Assembly: GCF_902806685.2 (NCBI RefSeq) | Contig: NC_048552.1 | Span: 12,551,662-12,615,661 of the forward strand | Length of the DNA: 64,000 nucleotides | Direction of reading: 5' to 3' | Source of the DNA: Maniola hyperantus | Lineage: Eukaryota > Arthropoda > Insecta > Lepidoptera > Nymphalidae | In this document: positions 10,500-23,400 of the stretch, piece after piece | How the letters are laid out: every line of letters starts with the position of its first letter | How positions within the stretch are numbered: position 1 is the first letter of the stretch | Notes under the pieces: generated by a model | Databases searched by the model: none | The model's input: only the letters and a program-made list of their open reading frames with translations | What the model was told of the DNA's origin: nothing | Translations under genes and position numbers: made by a program

Positions 10500-11283
10500 A
10501 TCACGGCCGCGCATCACGCTGAAACTACTGAATGGATTCCAATGAAACTTGGTACGATTTGAGGTCATACTATGAGAAAGAATATAGGATACTTTTTATC
10601 CCGAAATTCAGCATGGTTCCCGTAGGAGAGGGGATGAAAGTTAAAATGTATACTGAGTTGTAATTCATTAACGCGTAGTCCGATTTCATTCATTCTTTTT
10701 TTGTTAGAAAGGGGATATTTTAAAGATTGTTCCGTAAATATTTCAAGGTCATCGGTTTTTAACCGTTTGTCAAAAATGAGGTGGTTCTTTTTTCTACATC
10801 GATTTTTTCGAGGTTTCTGGACCGATTTGCAAATATTTTTTAAAAAACACACAAAGTCACATAAAAAATTCTGGATTCAACTCCTTAATCCTGATGCTGC
10901 AGGGTTACTGCCCGCCTGAGTTATCAAGATTCAGGAAGTGTTCATAGTGAATTCATATTGTAGGTACCAAGCAACGACTTTATTCTCAGACTTCAAGTCC
11001 CAACTCCTCAACCCTGAGGATGTAGGGTACAGCATTCCTAAACTATAATGTTTCAGGAACTGCGGATGATGCAAAATTAATTTAGTTACCAAGCATAGGC
11101 TACATCTTTGAACTTCGGATCCTAACTCCTCAATCCTGATGCTGCAAAGTACTAAAGTCCTAAATCGTGGGGATTTTAGAATTTCTGATAGTGAATTGAT
11201 ATTTTAGGTATCAAGCAACGGCTTCACGATGACACTCCCAGTCCGAAATACTCCACCCGAGCGAAGCCGGGGCGGGTCAGCTA
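10333..11283 (+). mobile_element. Element D, copy 1
   Basis: About 0.95 kb. Contains 'tataatcgatactgaaccca', a (TGTC)n tract, 'cacggccgcgcatcacgctg', 'ttaaccgtttgtcaaaaatg', then three related subunits around 'ctcctcaatcctgatgctgc', ending 'gggcgggtcagctagt'. A second copy lies inverted at 25798-26765. Confidence 0.8.
10434..10500. repeat. (TGTC)n microsatellite
   Basis: About 16 tetranucleotide units with two TATC variants, inside element D. Confidence 0.95.
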
Positions 11284-11799
11284 GTTTATAATAAAGTTAT
11301 AATATTTATCAAATCCTACTTTTGGTAGGCAAATACCCAATTTCGTTACAAAAATTCGCTTCCATTCCGTTTCGCGGCTATGTCCATTGGGCCTAAGTAA
11401 CTCTTGCAATCAGGGTCAAGGTCGCGTCTCATGCCTGCCATGGACGGTTACGGTAACTAGGTAGCGATGGGAGCCTTTTGATCTCAGCAGAGTAGGTGCT
11501 ACAAAATTAATTATCAGATAATGTCTTCCCCTCATTATAAGTTTTTTGTTTTTCCAAGGGAACTGCTCGATTTTCTGAGATAAAAGTAGCTTATCATTTC
11601 CGTAAACGGGATGCAAGCTATATAGATCTGTATCAAATAGGTAGGTGATGCTCTCGACTTTGTTCAAGTGAAGGTAGGTTTTAGAAAATCCCGTGGCACC
11701 TCAAATCAAATTATTGGGGGAAAAAATCAAATCGGGAAAAAAATTGGGACAAAAAGTACCGAATGTTCATATTCGGAATGCAAGCGCTCCTATACCAAA
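11284..11799. other. No gene recognised
   Basis: Includes weak repeat-derived pieces ('gaaaatcccgtggcacctca'). No supported coding sequence. Confidence 0.5.
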
Positions 11800-12050
11800 C
11801 TAGCTTATGCTCGCGACTTCGTCCGCGTGGACTACACAAATTTCAAACCCCTATTTCACCCCCTTAGGGGTTGAATTTTCAAAAATCCTTTCTTAGCGGA
11901 TGCCTACGTCATAATAGCTATCCGCATGCCAAATTTCAGCCCGATCCGTCCAGTAGTTTGAGCTGTGCGTTGATAGATCAGTCAGTCAGTCAGTCAGTCA
12001 GTCAGTCAGTCAGTCAGTCACCTTTTGCTTTTATATATTTAGATTACGTC
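11800..12050 (+). mobile_element. Repeat B copy
   Basis: 'agcttatgctcgcgacttcg', 'cccttaggggttgaattttc', 'cgtccagtagtttgagctgt', then about 13 TCAG units and 'ttatatatttagat'. Confidence 0.9.
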
Positions 12051-12194
12051 ACAACTGGTTAAACGGACGGGCCATGAAAAGCTAGCAGGCAGACAAACAG
12101 TCTAATAATATTACTTACTTATGGATATAATAGTAAGGATTTATGTTTTCTAGGTTTATTAGTTTCGGAAAACGTCTCTAGAGTATAAGCCGTC

Positions 12195-12480
12195 GATCCG
12201 TAAATGAACCAGAGTAAATGCCATAGCTCAACGTGTTGCGAAGCTGAAGTGGTAATGGGCGGGGCACATCACATAGCTCGGAATGATAGGTTGAGGTCCC
12301 GAGATGAAATGGCTATATCTCGCACCGGAAAGCGCTGCGTTAGAAAACCACCCACTAGGTGGACAGGTGGGCGGGAGCCGCTCGATGGCGGCGGCGCAAG
12401 ACCATGGGGTGTGAAAGTCTCTACAAGAGACCACAGATGATTCAGCCTTAACTCTTAAGGCGAGTCACCGAGGCTTAGCG
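12195..12480 (+). mobile_element. LINE 3' fragment (RTE-type C-terminus, degenerate)
   Basis: Translates to pieces such as CHSSTCCEAEV, RNDRLRSRDE and RKPPTRWTGG, matching the conserved tail found after reverse transcriptase in lepidopteran RTE-like LINEs. Broken frame. Confidence 0.65.
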
Positions 12481-13520
12481 GAAAAAACTGGTTTGCTAGA
12501 TCAAATGTTTTAGGTATTTACTATAAAATAATGGCCTTGCTAAAAATATACAATATACCTAAAGACATTGTCTAAAGAATGTGCTACTTTGATACACAAT
12601 AGGAAGTACTTCACTCGATCAAATAAAATCTTGAAATAAGCCGAAATAAAAGTCTATAACGAATTATTTAATACTTAAATTTCTGACTTGGCAAATAATT
12701 TTTATATGGAAATATTTGTATTTAAGTACTACAGAGAACCTGCTAAATTTTGGTTTTCAACAGGACTTCTATAATTTATTAAATTCAAATTTAACGTTTA
12801 AAACACAGAATTTGAACGTTGCCAAGCGGTTTACTTCAAAGCCGCGCTGCCCGCCTCGGTGACTCGCCTTAAGAATACGCACATAAAAGGTTTTGCATGA
12901 AACCAAAATCGTAAAATGTTGGCGGGGAACAGGAGAGAATGAGAGGGTTTATTATGGCCTGTTTTCAGACCTGGGCGCGTTTGGAACCTTCGTTTTAACC
13001 CTAGCTTTAGTTTTAAGTTCACGTAAAAATTATCACCACTGTATCTATCGTACAAATCCAACAACCGACAATCAAAAAGTGTAATTTATTATCTATTTTG
13101 ATTAAATTAAAATATTTGATTTGATATGAATGCTTTGTTGTAATTGGTGGACTCAAAAGTCATGTAATCAAGACAATGTGCGGAATGAGGGTACCGAACG
13201 GGCTTGGGCCGACTTTTATGCTAAGCAACTGCCTAAGTTTGGCGATCGGTGGTGTCCGCTATTAGGCGTCTATAGGTGGTGGTCTGTGCAAGAGACCTAT
13301 GCCCAGCTGTGGGCGCTTCCGATCGCTAGGTAATAATCACTCACCTGGCCTCCCGGATAGCGTCGACCCAGTGCACGCAGTCGACTTCGGAAGCAGCTCT
13401 CAACTCATACTGGCGCTGGCTTTCTCGCCGATAGGTGATGGTGAAGCAGAACTGAACAGACAAAGTACATGTTGGAAGGGTTCTCTTCTTCTCTTTCTCG
13501 TCGTATACTTCATAGCTTTC
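12481..13520. other. No intact gene; mostly unassigned and LINE-like sequence
   Basis: 12481-12830 is AT-rich with no feature. 12830-13520 carries short ORFs (NWWTQKSCNQDNVRNEGTER, ALAFSPIGDGEAELNRQ) that look like decayed retroelement sequence. Confidence 0.5.
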
Positions 13521-13522
13521 GA

Positions 13523-13770
13523 TGACCTCCCTGGCGCAGTGGTAAGTGCTGTGGTCTTATAAGTGGGAGGTCCCGGGTCGATTCCCGGCAAGCGCAATTT
13601 GGGAATTTAAAATTTCTAAATTGGCTCATGGTCTGGTGGGAGGCTTCGGCCGTGGCTAGTTACCACTCTAACAGCAAAGCCGTGCCACAAGAATAGAAAT
13701 CCCTAACCGTGCTGCCAAGTTATTTAGCGTTCCGGTACGATGCCGCCTAGAAACCTATTATGGGATGTAC
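13523..13770 (+). mobile_element. SINE-2 copy
   Basis: tRNA-derived head with A-box 'tggcgcagtgg' and B-box-like 'gggtcgattcc', then body 'gtctggtgggaggcttcggc' and 'gttccggtacgatgccg'. Confidence 0.85.
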
Positions 13771-13796
13771 TCGATGTACTTAAGTACCCTTAGTAC

Positions 13797-14022
13797 CCTT
13801 ATTATAAATGCGAAAGTGTGTTTGTTTGTTGGTTTGTCGGTTTGTTAGTTTGTCCTTCAATCACGTCGCAACGGTGCAATGGATTGACGTGATTGTTTGC
13901 ATGGGTATAGAGAAAGACCTGGAGAATGGCATAGGCTACTTTTGATTTCGGAAAATTAAAGAGTTCCTACGGGATTTTTAAAAAACCTAATTTCACGCAG
14001 ACGAAGTTGCGGGCATCAGTTA
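13797..14022 (-). mobile_element. Repeat A copy
   Basis: Antisense: begins 'attataaatgcgaaagtgtg' and ends 'acgaagttgcgggcatcagt'. Confidence 0.85.
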
Positions 14023-14104
14023 GTACTTTTTATACTTCCTAAACACAATCCAATACCAATAACCTTTTGCTTTATACTTACTTGTAGTTTAAGTAATTTA
14101 ATAT

Positions 14105-14297
14105 TTTTTAAACCGCGTGGACTAGGTACACAAATTTTAAACCCCTATTTCACCCCAGGTTGAATTTTGAAAAATCCTTTCTTAGCGGATATACGTTATG
14201 ATAGCATGCCAAATTTCAGCCCGATCTATCCAGTAGTTTGAGCTGTGCGTTGATAGATCAGTCAGTCAGTCAGTCACCTTTTCCTTTTATATAGATT
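14105..14297 (+). mobile_element. Repeat B copy, abutting RasGRF exon 3
   Basis: 'accgcgtggactaggtacac' to a four-unit TCAG tract and 'ccttttccttttatatagat'. Its end lies 4 nt from the exon 3 splice donor (antisense). Confidence 0.9.
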
Positions 14298-14300
14298 TAC

Positions 14301-14414
14301 CGAAGCATTCCTCTCCATGGGCGACTTGCTGAGTCGCTCGCAGTACGAGCCCTCCAGCAGAAGCACTCCCGTGGGCCGCGTGTTGTTCTCCGACTCGTAA
14401 TAGAACAGCAGGTT
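14301..14414 (-). CDS. RASGRF: RasGRF-like coding exon 3 (PH domain)
   Basis: 114 nt, 38 codons, acceptor 'tgttgaatgcacag' (weak pyrimidine tract), donor TCG|GTAAAT. GC content is clearly above the surroundings, as expected of retained coding sequence. Confidence 0.88.
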
Positions 14415-17400
14415 CTGTGCATTCAACATAATTCATAACATTCAACATTCATTCACAACAGCTACACTCATATTAATTGATGGAGCTCAGAGTAGGAATA
14501 TGGAGGAATATGGTTTAAAAGTCCCTTCAAACCTTTCAAACCAAACCACAGAGCGTGTACTCATTAAATACTGGGGCCGATTCTTTAGGCGGTTTTCTAA
14601 TTTTAAAATGTCTAATATTAGACTTAGAAAGGTGTGTTATTCTGAAAACCCACTTAAATGACAGGTCTAACCTAAAATTGAATTTGACAGCACTAAACTA
14701 TTCAATTTAGATTTTAAAGAGCAAAAGTTATTCTGTTGCACGAACTAAATGCCTAAATTAAGAAACGTCAACCTAAAATTTTCTAAAATTAGAGTGGACC
14801 TCGCGAGGTGCCCACTAAATTTAAAGAGTCTGCTTAAATGGCAAAATGGACGTGTTTTGAAAGAAATATTTTTATTTGAGTTTAGAATTGTTATATTTAA
14901 GATAAAAAAAGTGTCTTTTAAGTGTTTTAATTTAATTTAAACTTTATAAAATGGAAATATACGTGGTTTCTCTGGCTCGTCGTTAATTCGCAAAAAATAA
15001 TTAGGTTGGTTATCTACTTTGTTGTCTAAGAGTATCAGACACCTCCACAGACATCCTGGCGGCTTCAGCAAGGCAAACCTAAGATCCTTAAGTCTCCTTA
15101 TTTCTTAACTAGCAAGTGGCAGCTGTTCGAAAATCCTGTGGGACTAGGATACTTTTCTGTAGGTACTTAGCTTACCTACCTACCTAATAAAAGTAGCCTA
15201 TAAGTATATCCTTCACTAGTACGTGTCCTTGTGAAAAATCTCTGTGCCGAACTAGGTTAGATGCATAAAGGAACATACCCAGAGACAAAAACTTGCATAG
15301 GTAGCTACCTAAATATTAGTGTGAACATAAATCTTTGCCAATTAGGTATGCCAAGGTAAAACTTGATGCCTTGTTATCATTATCAATGAGATTAATTCCT
15401 ACTACCTACTACTTATTGCTAAACATATCAAAAATAAAGCAGAATAAGTGTGGTGGTAGAGTAGGTACTTATAATAAAGTTTAAGTTCTAAAATCTTAAT
15501 GAGTTCACCTAAAGGTTTATTTATAGGCTAAATTAACAGATTTTACATTTAGTTATGTCTTATACTTACATACCCCTAGTATTGAACTAAGTACTTGAGT
15601 AGTACCCAGTTACTTCTTTATTTTCAACTCAGTAGATACCTGCTTGAAAGACTACCTATTACATGCATAAGTAGGTACTTATACTAGCTACAGTACAGTA
15701 TAGATAACTACAACTAACTGACATAGCCTGGGTTCACTTTAATCATCTGATAAGTTTTAGTTGAGAAGTACCTAGTAGATACATCTTGTAATTCCTAAAC
15801 ATATCATGATAGGATCTTGTTGAGTTTACCTATATAGGTATACCCATACCCATATGGGTATCACATTTCAGGTTAACTAGCTGACCTGCCTGAGTTGTAC
15901 CTGCCCCAGCTTTGTTCGGGTGGAATAAGTACCTATGTAAGTATCTGAAAATTATGTCGTAGTGGTCTATATAGGTACTTAAAGTAAACGTTCCTTACAT
16001 GCAAATTCTCAAGTTTTTAAACTCAGCAGCTTAATAAATTACTAGACTCAGGAGTCAGCAGCTTATATGCTGATGTCAGTCAGTCAGTTTATATTTTTAC
16101 ATTTACATAATATGTACAGAAGAGAGAGAGAAAAGCTAGGACTTCTCCATAACATCCTCAAAAATGTGTGAAGTCTGCCAATCCGCACTTGGTCAGTGTG
16201 GTAGATTATGGCCAAAACACCTTATTCGGAGAGGTGACCCGTGCTCAGTAGTAGTGACCCGGCGATGGATTGATAATGATGATGATGATGATGATGTACT
16301 GACCTAGCTACCTGCCTTTAGGTCACAAGAAGTATATAGGGTACTTCTAGTACCTAAAGTGATCCTATAATGGTTCCTTTTGAGGTATGGAACCCATAGT
16401 TAGAAGAGAAATAACGTCAAAAAATAATTTGATTTCTTTTATCTTTTCTAGATCTATTTTATTGAAAACGGACTAAAGTTTTCTACACATTACTATAATT
16501 CTACAAATTAATACAGAAATCTATAGACTCAACCTTTATTTAGTTTGAAATCTATAGATCTCTGACTTTGCATAGACTTAAGATACTGATAAAAGAGACA
16601 GAGTTATATCATTGGCATAAATCTGTCTCGTTTTAACTGAAACTTACGTCAGAGCAAAGTCAAAGTATGCTCTCTATACATATCTGTGCTTAAAGTATTA
16701 TGTTTTAACTATGTCTAGTCTGAGCTAATTCAAAGTATAAGTACTCTATAGATTTTAGCCAAAGAATATGCAAACCTCAAAAAATGATTTTATAATTGTT
16801 ATGGTGAAGACTGCATTGAAATTGATATAAATAGGGACTGAAAACTAATTTTGAACTATTTATACCTATAGATTATAAATTTCATTTTTCAGGTAGTACT
16901 AGTACAACTAAGTCATACTACAGCTGCTCAGTATGATGAAGGCAAGAATTTCCTAACAAAAGCAAGAAAACTTCAATCAGATACTTAATTAACAATTACT
17001 TTTATTAAATAAATAATAAAATATATACATATGTTTCATTCTGTACTGTACATAATTAATATTTATTTCAATAACATTTAAATAAAAATTAAGTTTAGGA
17101 AACAACTGTTCATTTTTGGTAGATGAGTGACGGAACATCTTTTTAACTCGCAGACTCCATATACTTGGTTTCATGAAATGGGCTGAAATAAAAATTATCA
17201 ACGTTGAAAGTTTGTTATGATGATGTGTTGAAAGGTGTAATGTATCCTACACTTCAATTTTTTGCTATGCATACTAGCTGTTTACTATGCAATTAAGCAT
17301 CACTTTCTTTAACGGTGAGCCAAACCATTGTGAGGAAACCTAAATGCCTGAGAGTTCTCCATAGTGTTCTCAAAAGTGTGTGAAATCTGTCAATGTGCAC

Positions 17401-20400
17401 TCGGCCAGAGTGGTGGACAATGGCCAAACTCTTCCCGTTTTGAGAGGAGTCCCCTGCTCAGTAGTCAGCCGGCAATGAGTTGATCGTGTGATGATACTAA
17501 CTGTTGCCTGTAATTATTATTTTTATATAGGTATGCTACACTTCCATTTTTTGCTATATTATAATATGTACTAGCTGTTTAATAAGCAATTAAGTATCAC
17601 TTTCTTTAACCGTGAAGGAAAACATTGTGAGGAAACCTACATGCCTGAGAGTTCTCCATAGTGTTCTCAAAGGTGTGTGAAGTCTGTCAATCTGCACTTG
17701 GACAGAGTGGTGGACTATGGCCAAACTACATTTTGAGAGGTGAGCTGGCAATGAGTTGATCATTATGATGATACCAGCTGTTACCTGTTATTATTATTAT
17801 TATACACGTAGGTATATACATTCAATCTTGATCTTGTAGGTACTTTCATGCCTTAAATCACATTACCGCCTTAGTTTGTTGAATTCATGGATACCTCGTT
17901 CCACGTCCTTGCACGCCAGATTTGTAAGTATACCGCCAAGTTTCAGAACTTCCTCGCTGTATATTCCTTTACCTGTATATTCAATGTACTCTGTGGCAGT
18001 GAGTTATTTAGGATGATTGCTTTTCATCTGTTTGCATTGATTTCCTAGCAAGAGTTTGACAATTAGGTACCTCGGTGATTTCAAGGTAAGGTAGGTAGGT
18101 AAGATTCCAAGCAAAATTCTTTGCTTTTATCTATTTTATGCACCATATAACCACTATTTTCACAAAGTTTTGTAACAAAAACTAAGATTCTTTAACCACA
18201 AAACATAAAGAAATTAGGTTAGAAATTATATTTGCAACAAAAATAATAGATCTGTTTTTTTAACTAGTTTTACGGCTCTGGGTTCTAGCACTTTTGATCA
18301 AAGACTTAAGCCTACTTCACACGATAAATGAACAAAACTTCAATTTTCGACACTTTTATTGTGATTCGACCTAAATAAATCAAGTAAAGTTATTATTTTT
18401 GTATTTCAAGTAACATCGTTCGATATTTTTCGCAAAAAATAGTTTTAAGATTAAAGGGGAAAATCAAACACAAATTTAGTGCAGTTCTTGTTATCTTAAA
18501 TAGCAACACTTACTATTCAATTCAAACGTCATTTTAGACGGCCATTTAGGATGTTTAAATTTAGTTGAAGCAAAAAAGCGAATGCAGTTTAGAAATAGAA
18601 ATCCTAAAATTAAAGAATCTAAAATTTAGTTTAGGTTTAGGTTAGAGTACAACAGAATTAGCGCCAGTAACTACCTACTTAATATAAAGTATTTTAAAAG
18701 GACCTTATTAACTACTTAATGGCGCTAATTCTGTTGTACTCTAACCTAAACCTAAACTAAATTTTAGATTCTTTAATTTTAGGATTTCTATTTCTAAACT
18801 GCATTCGCTTTTTTGCTTCAACTAAATTTAAACATCCTAAATGGCCGTCTAAAATGACGTTTGAATTGAATAGTAAGTGTTGCTATTTAAGATAACAAGA
18901 ACTGCACTAAATTTGTGTTTGATTTTCCCCTTTAATCTTAAAACTATTTTTTGCGAAAAATATCGAACGATGTTACTTGAAATACAAAAATAATAACTTT
19001 ACTTGATTTATTTAGGTCGAATCACAATAAAAGTGTCGAAAATTGAAGTTTTGTTCATTTTATCGTGTGAAGTAGGCTTAAGTCTTTGATCAAAAGTGCT
19101 AGAACCCAGAGCCGTAAAACTAGTTAAAAAAACAGATCTATTATTTTGTTGCAAATATAATTTCTAACCTAATTTCTTTATGTTTTGTGGTTAAAGAATC
19201 TTAGTTTTTGTTACAAAACTTTGTGAAAATAGTGGTTATGTGCATAAAATAGATAAAAGCAAAGAATTTTGCTTGGAATCTTACCTACCTACCTTACCTT
19301 GAAATCACCGAGGTACCTAATTGTCAAACTCTTGCTAGGAAATCAATGCAAACAGATGAAAAGCAATCATCCTAAATAACTGACTGCCACAGAGTACATT
19401 GAATATACAGGTAAAGGAATATACAGCGAGGAAGTTCTGAAACTTGGCGGTATACTTACAAATCTGGCGTGCAAGGACGTGGAACGAGGTATCCATGAAT
19501 TCTGCTATGAATTCAACAAACTAAGGCGGTAATGTGATTTAAGGCATGAAAGTACCTACAAGATCAAGATTGAATGTATATACCTACGTGTATAATAATA
19601 ATAATAACAGGTAACATCTGGTATCATCATAATGATCAACTCATTGCCAGCTCACCTCTCAAAATGTAGTTTGGCCATAGTCCACCACTCTGTCCAAGTG
19701 CAGATTGACAGACTTCACACACCTTTGAGAACACTATGGAGAACTCTCAGGCATGTAGGTTTCCTCACAATGTTTTCCTTCACGGTTAAAGAAAGTGATA
19801 CTTAATTGCTTATTAAACAGCTAGTACATATTATAATATAGCAAAAAATGGAAGTGTAGCATACCTATATAAAAATAATAATTACAGGCAACAGTTAGTA
19901 TCATCACACGATCAACTCATTGCCGGCTGACTACTGAGCAGGGGACTCCTCTCAAAACGGGAAGAGTTTGGCCATTGTCCACCACTCTGGCCGAGTGCAC
20001 ATTGACAGATTTCACACACCTTTGAGAACACTATGGAGAACTCTCAGGCATTTAGGTTTCCTCACAATGGTTTGGTTCACCGTTAAAGAAAGTGTTGCTT
20101 AATTGCATAGTAAACAGCTAGTATGCATAGCAAAAAATTGAAGTGTAGGATACATTAGGTACACCTTTCAACACATCATCATAACAAACTTTCAACGTTG
20201 ATAATTTTTATTTCAGCCCATTTCATGAAACCAAGTATATGGAGTCTGCGAGTTAAAAAGATGTTCCGTCACTCATCTACCAAAAATGAACAGTTGTTTC
20301 CTAAACTTAATTTTTATTTAAATGTTATTGAAATAAATATTAATTATGTACAGTACAGAATGAAACATATGTATATATTTTATTATTTTATTTAATAAAA

Positions 20401-23400
20401 GTAATTGTTAATTAAGTATCTGATTGAAGTTTTCTTGCTTTTGTTAGGAAATTCTTGCCTTCATCATACTGAGCAGCTGTAGTATGACTTAGTTGTACTA
20501 GTACTACCTGAAAAATGAAATTTATAATCTATAGGTATAAATAGTTCAAAATTAGTTTTCAGTCCCTATTTATATCAATTTCAATGCAGTCTTCACCATA
20601 ACAATTATAAAATCATTTTTTGAGGTTTGCATATTCTTTGGCTAAAATCTATAGAGTACTTATACTTTGAATTAGCTCAGACTAGACATAGTTAAAACAT
20701 AATACTTTAAGCACAGATATGTATAGAGAGCATACTTTGACTTTGCTCTGACGTAAGTTTCAGTTAAAACGAGACAGATTTATGCCAATGATATAACTCT
20801 GTCTCTTTTATCAGTATCTTAAGTCTATGCAAAGTCAGAGATCTATAGATTTCAAACTAAATAAAGGTTGAGTCTATAGATTTCTGTATTAATTTGTAGA
20901 ATTATAGGAATGTGTAGAAAACTTTAGTCCGTTTTCAATAAAATAGATCTAGAAAAGATAAAAGAAATCAAATTATTTTTTGACGTTATTTCTCTTCTAA
21001 CTATGGGTTCCATACCTCAAAAGGAACCATTATAGGATCACTTTAGGTACTAGAAGTACCCTATATACTTCTTGTGACCTAAAGGCAGGTAGCTAGGTCA
21101 GTACATCATCATCATCATCATCATTATCAATCCATCGCCGGGTCACTACTACTGAGCACGGGTCACCTCTCCGAATAAGGTGTTTTGGCCATAATCTACC
21201 ACACTGACCAAGTGCGGATTGGCAGACTTCACACATTTTTGAGGTTGTTATGGAGAAGTCCTAGCTTTTCTCTCTCTCTTCTGTACATATTATGTAAATG
21301 TAAAAATATAAACTGACTGACTGACATCAGCATATAAGCTGCTGACTCGTGAGTCTAGTAATTTATTAAGCTGCTGAGTTTAAAAACTTGAGAATTTGCA
21401 TGTAAGGAACGTTTACTTTAAGTACCTATATAGACCACTACGACATAATTTTCAGATACTTACATAGGTACTTATTCCACCCGAACAAAGCTGGGGCAGG
21501 TACAACTCAGGCAGGTCAGCTAGTTAACCTGAAATGTGATACCCATATGGGTATGGGTATACCTATATAGGTATACCCATATGGGTATGGGTATACCTAT
21601 ATAGGTAAACTCAACAAGATCCTATCATGATATGTTTAGGAATTACAAGATGTATCTACTAGGTACTTCTCAACTAAAACTTATCAGATGATTAAAGTGA
21701 ACCCAGGCTATGTCAGTTAGTTGTAGTTATCTATACTGTACTGTAGCTAGTATAAGTACCTACTTATGCATGTAATAGGTAGTCTTTCAAGCAGGTATCT
21801 ACTGAGTTGAAAATAAAGAAGTAACTGGGTACTACTCAAGTACTTAGTTCAATACTAGGGGTATGTAAGTATAAGACATAACTAAATGTAAAATCTGTTA
21901 ATTTAGCCTATAAATAAACCTTTAGGTGAACTCATTAAGATTTTAGAACTTAAACTTTATTATAAGTACCTACTCTACCACCACACTTATTCTGCTTTAT
22001 TTTTGATATGTTTAGCAATAAGTAGTAGGTAGTAGGAATTAATCTCATTGATAATGATAACAAGGCATCAAGTTTTACCTTGGCATACCTAATTGGCAAA
22101 GATTTATGTTCACACTAATATTTAGGTAGCTACCTATGCAAGTTTTGTCTCTGGGTATGTTCCTTTATGCATCTAACCTAGTTGGGCACAGAGATTTTTC
22201 ACAAGGACACATACTAGTGAAGGATATACTTATAGGCTACTTTTATTAGGTAGGTAGGTAAGCTAAGTACCTACAGAAAAGTATCCTAGTCCCACAGGAT
22301 TTTCGAACAGCTGCCACTTGCTAGTTAAGAAATAAGGAGACTTAAGGATCTTAGGTTTGCCTTGCTGAAGCCGCCAGGATGTCTGTGGAGGTGTCTGATA
22401 CTCTTAGACAACAAAGTAGATAACCAACCTAATTATTTTTTGTGAATTAACGACGAGCCAGAGAAACCACGTATATTTCCATTTTATAAAGTTTAAAAAT
22501 TAAATTAAAACACTTAAAAGATACTTTTTTTATCTTAAATATAACAATTCTAAACTCAAATAAAAATATTTCTTTCAAAACACGTCCATTTTGCCATTTA
22601 AGCAGACTCTTTAAATTTAGTGGGCACCTCGCGAGGTCCACTCTAATTTTAGAAAATTTTAGGTTGACGTTTCTTAATTTAGGCATTTAGTTCGTGCAAC
22701 AGAATAACTTTTGCTCTTTAAAATCTAAATTGAATAGTTTAGTGCTGTCAAATTCAATTTTAGGTTAGACCTGTCATTTAAGTGGGTTTTCAGAATAACA
22801 CACCTTTCTAAGTCTAATATTAGACATTTTAAAATTAGAAAACCGCCTAGAGAATCGGCCCCAATGTAAGGTATTTTAAAAGGACAATTGTTAATAAAAC
22901 CAATATAATACATATCAAAAATAATAAATTTTACTATTAGTGCTAGATTTAAAAATTATTATTCTAAAAAATAAATTGCGGACGTTACCTATATATTTTT
23001 TATTTCGGGTGACGTCACGCCGATATTAATGAAATATGGTTCCAGCGCAATAGCAATTTGCGGGACTTATAGTAATTAGTATACCTAGTGCTCTCTCTGT
23101 TTCGTAATCTACAAATTATAGAGACAAAAATCTTAGTAAGCGCTACTATTTTTTAGTATTTAGTATTTTTCAAACAAGCGCGCAAATATCGGGTCAATGC
23201 CCCCACATACGACGTGGCATTGACTCCGACTTACGCAACGTTCGTTGACCGCTAACGTCAGTCAGATGTTTTATTTGCAATTTATCGTAAACTAATACAA
23301 AATATAGGTTTTTTTGTGTTTTTTTTAGTATCATATCAGTAGGTACTAGGTAGGTATAATCATCAGTAGGTACTATACTATCTCTAATCTTCATTTTTGC

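Larger units (their letters stand above)
14572..22863. repeat. 8.3 kb near-perfect palindrome, 53 bp spacer
   Basis: Left arm 14572-18666 (4095 bp) and right arm 18720-22863 (4144 bp) are reverse complements with few differences over their whole length; spacer 18667-18719. The arms match down to single bases for long stretches (for example 16989-17201 against 20198-20395). Differences include a duplicated 'acccatatgggtatgggtat' block in the right arm (about 21540-21605) and small indels. Outer ends read 'tggggccgattct' and inner ends 'tggcgctaattct' (10 of 13 shared), so each arm resembles one large TIR element with diverged ends. No transposase or other protein is seen. SINE-1 fragments lie inside each arm. 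It sits in RasGRF intron 2. Confidence 0.9.

Noticed and set aside
5300..14300. Search for RasGRF exon 4 (rest of PH domain) on the minus strand
   Set aside because: No segment with acceptable splice sites and PH-like sequence was found; the next exon is probably left of the window.
14749..14940. Short ORFs identical in the two palindrome arms as genes
   Set aside because: They are AT-driven, lack any recognisable motif, and are identical simply because the arms are.
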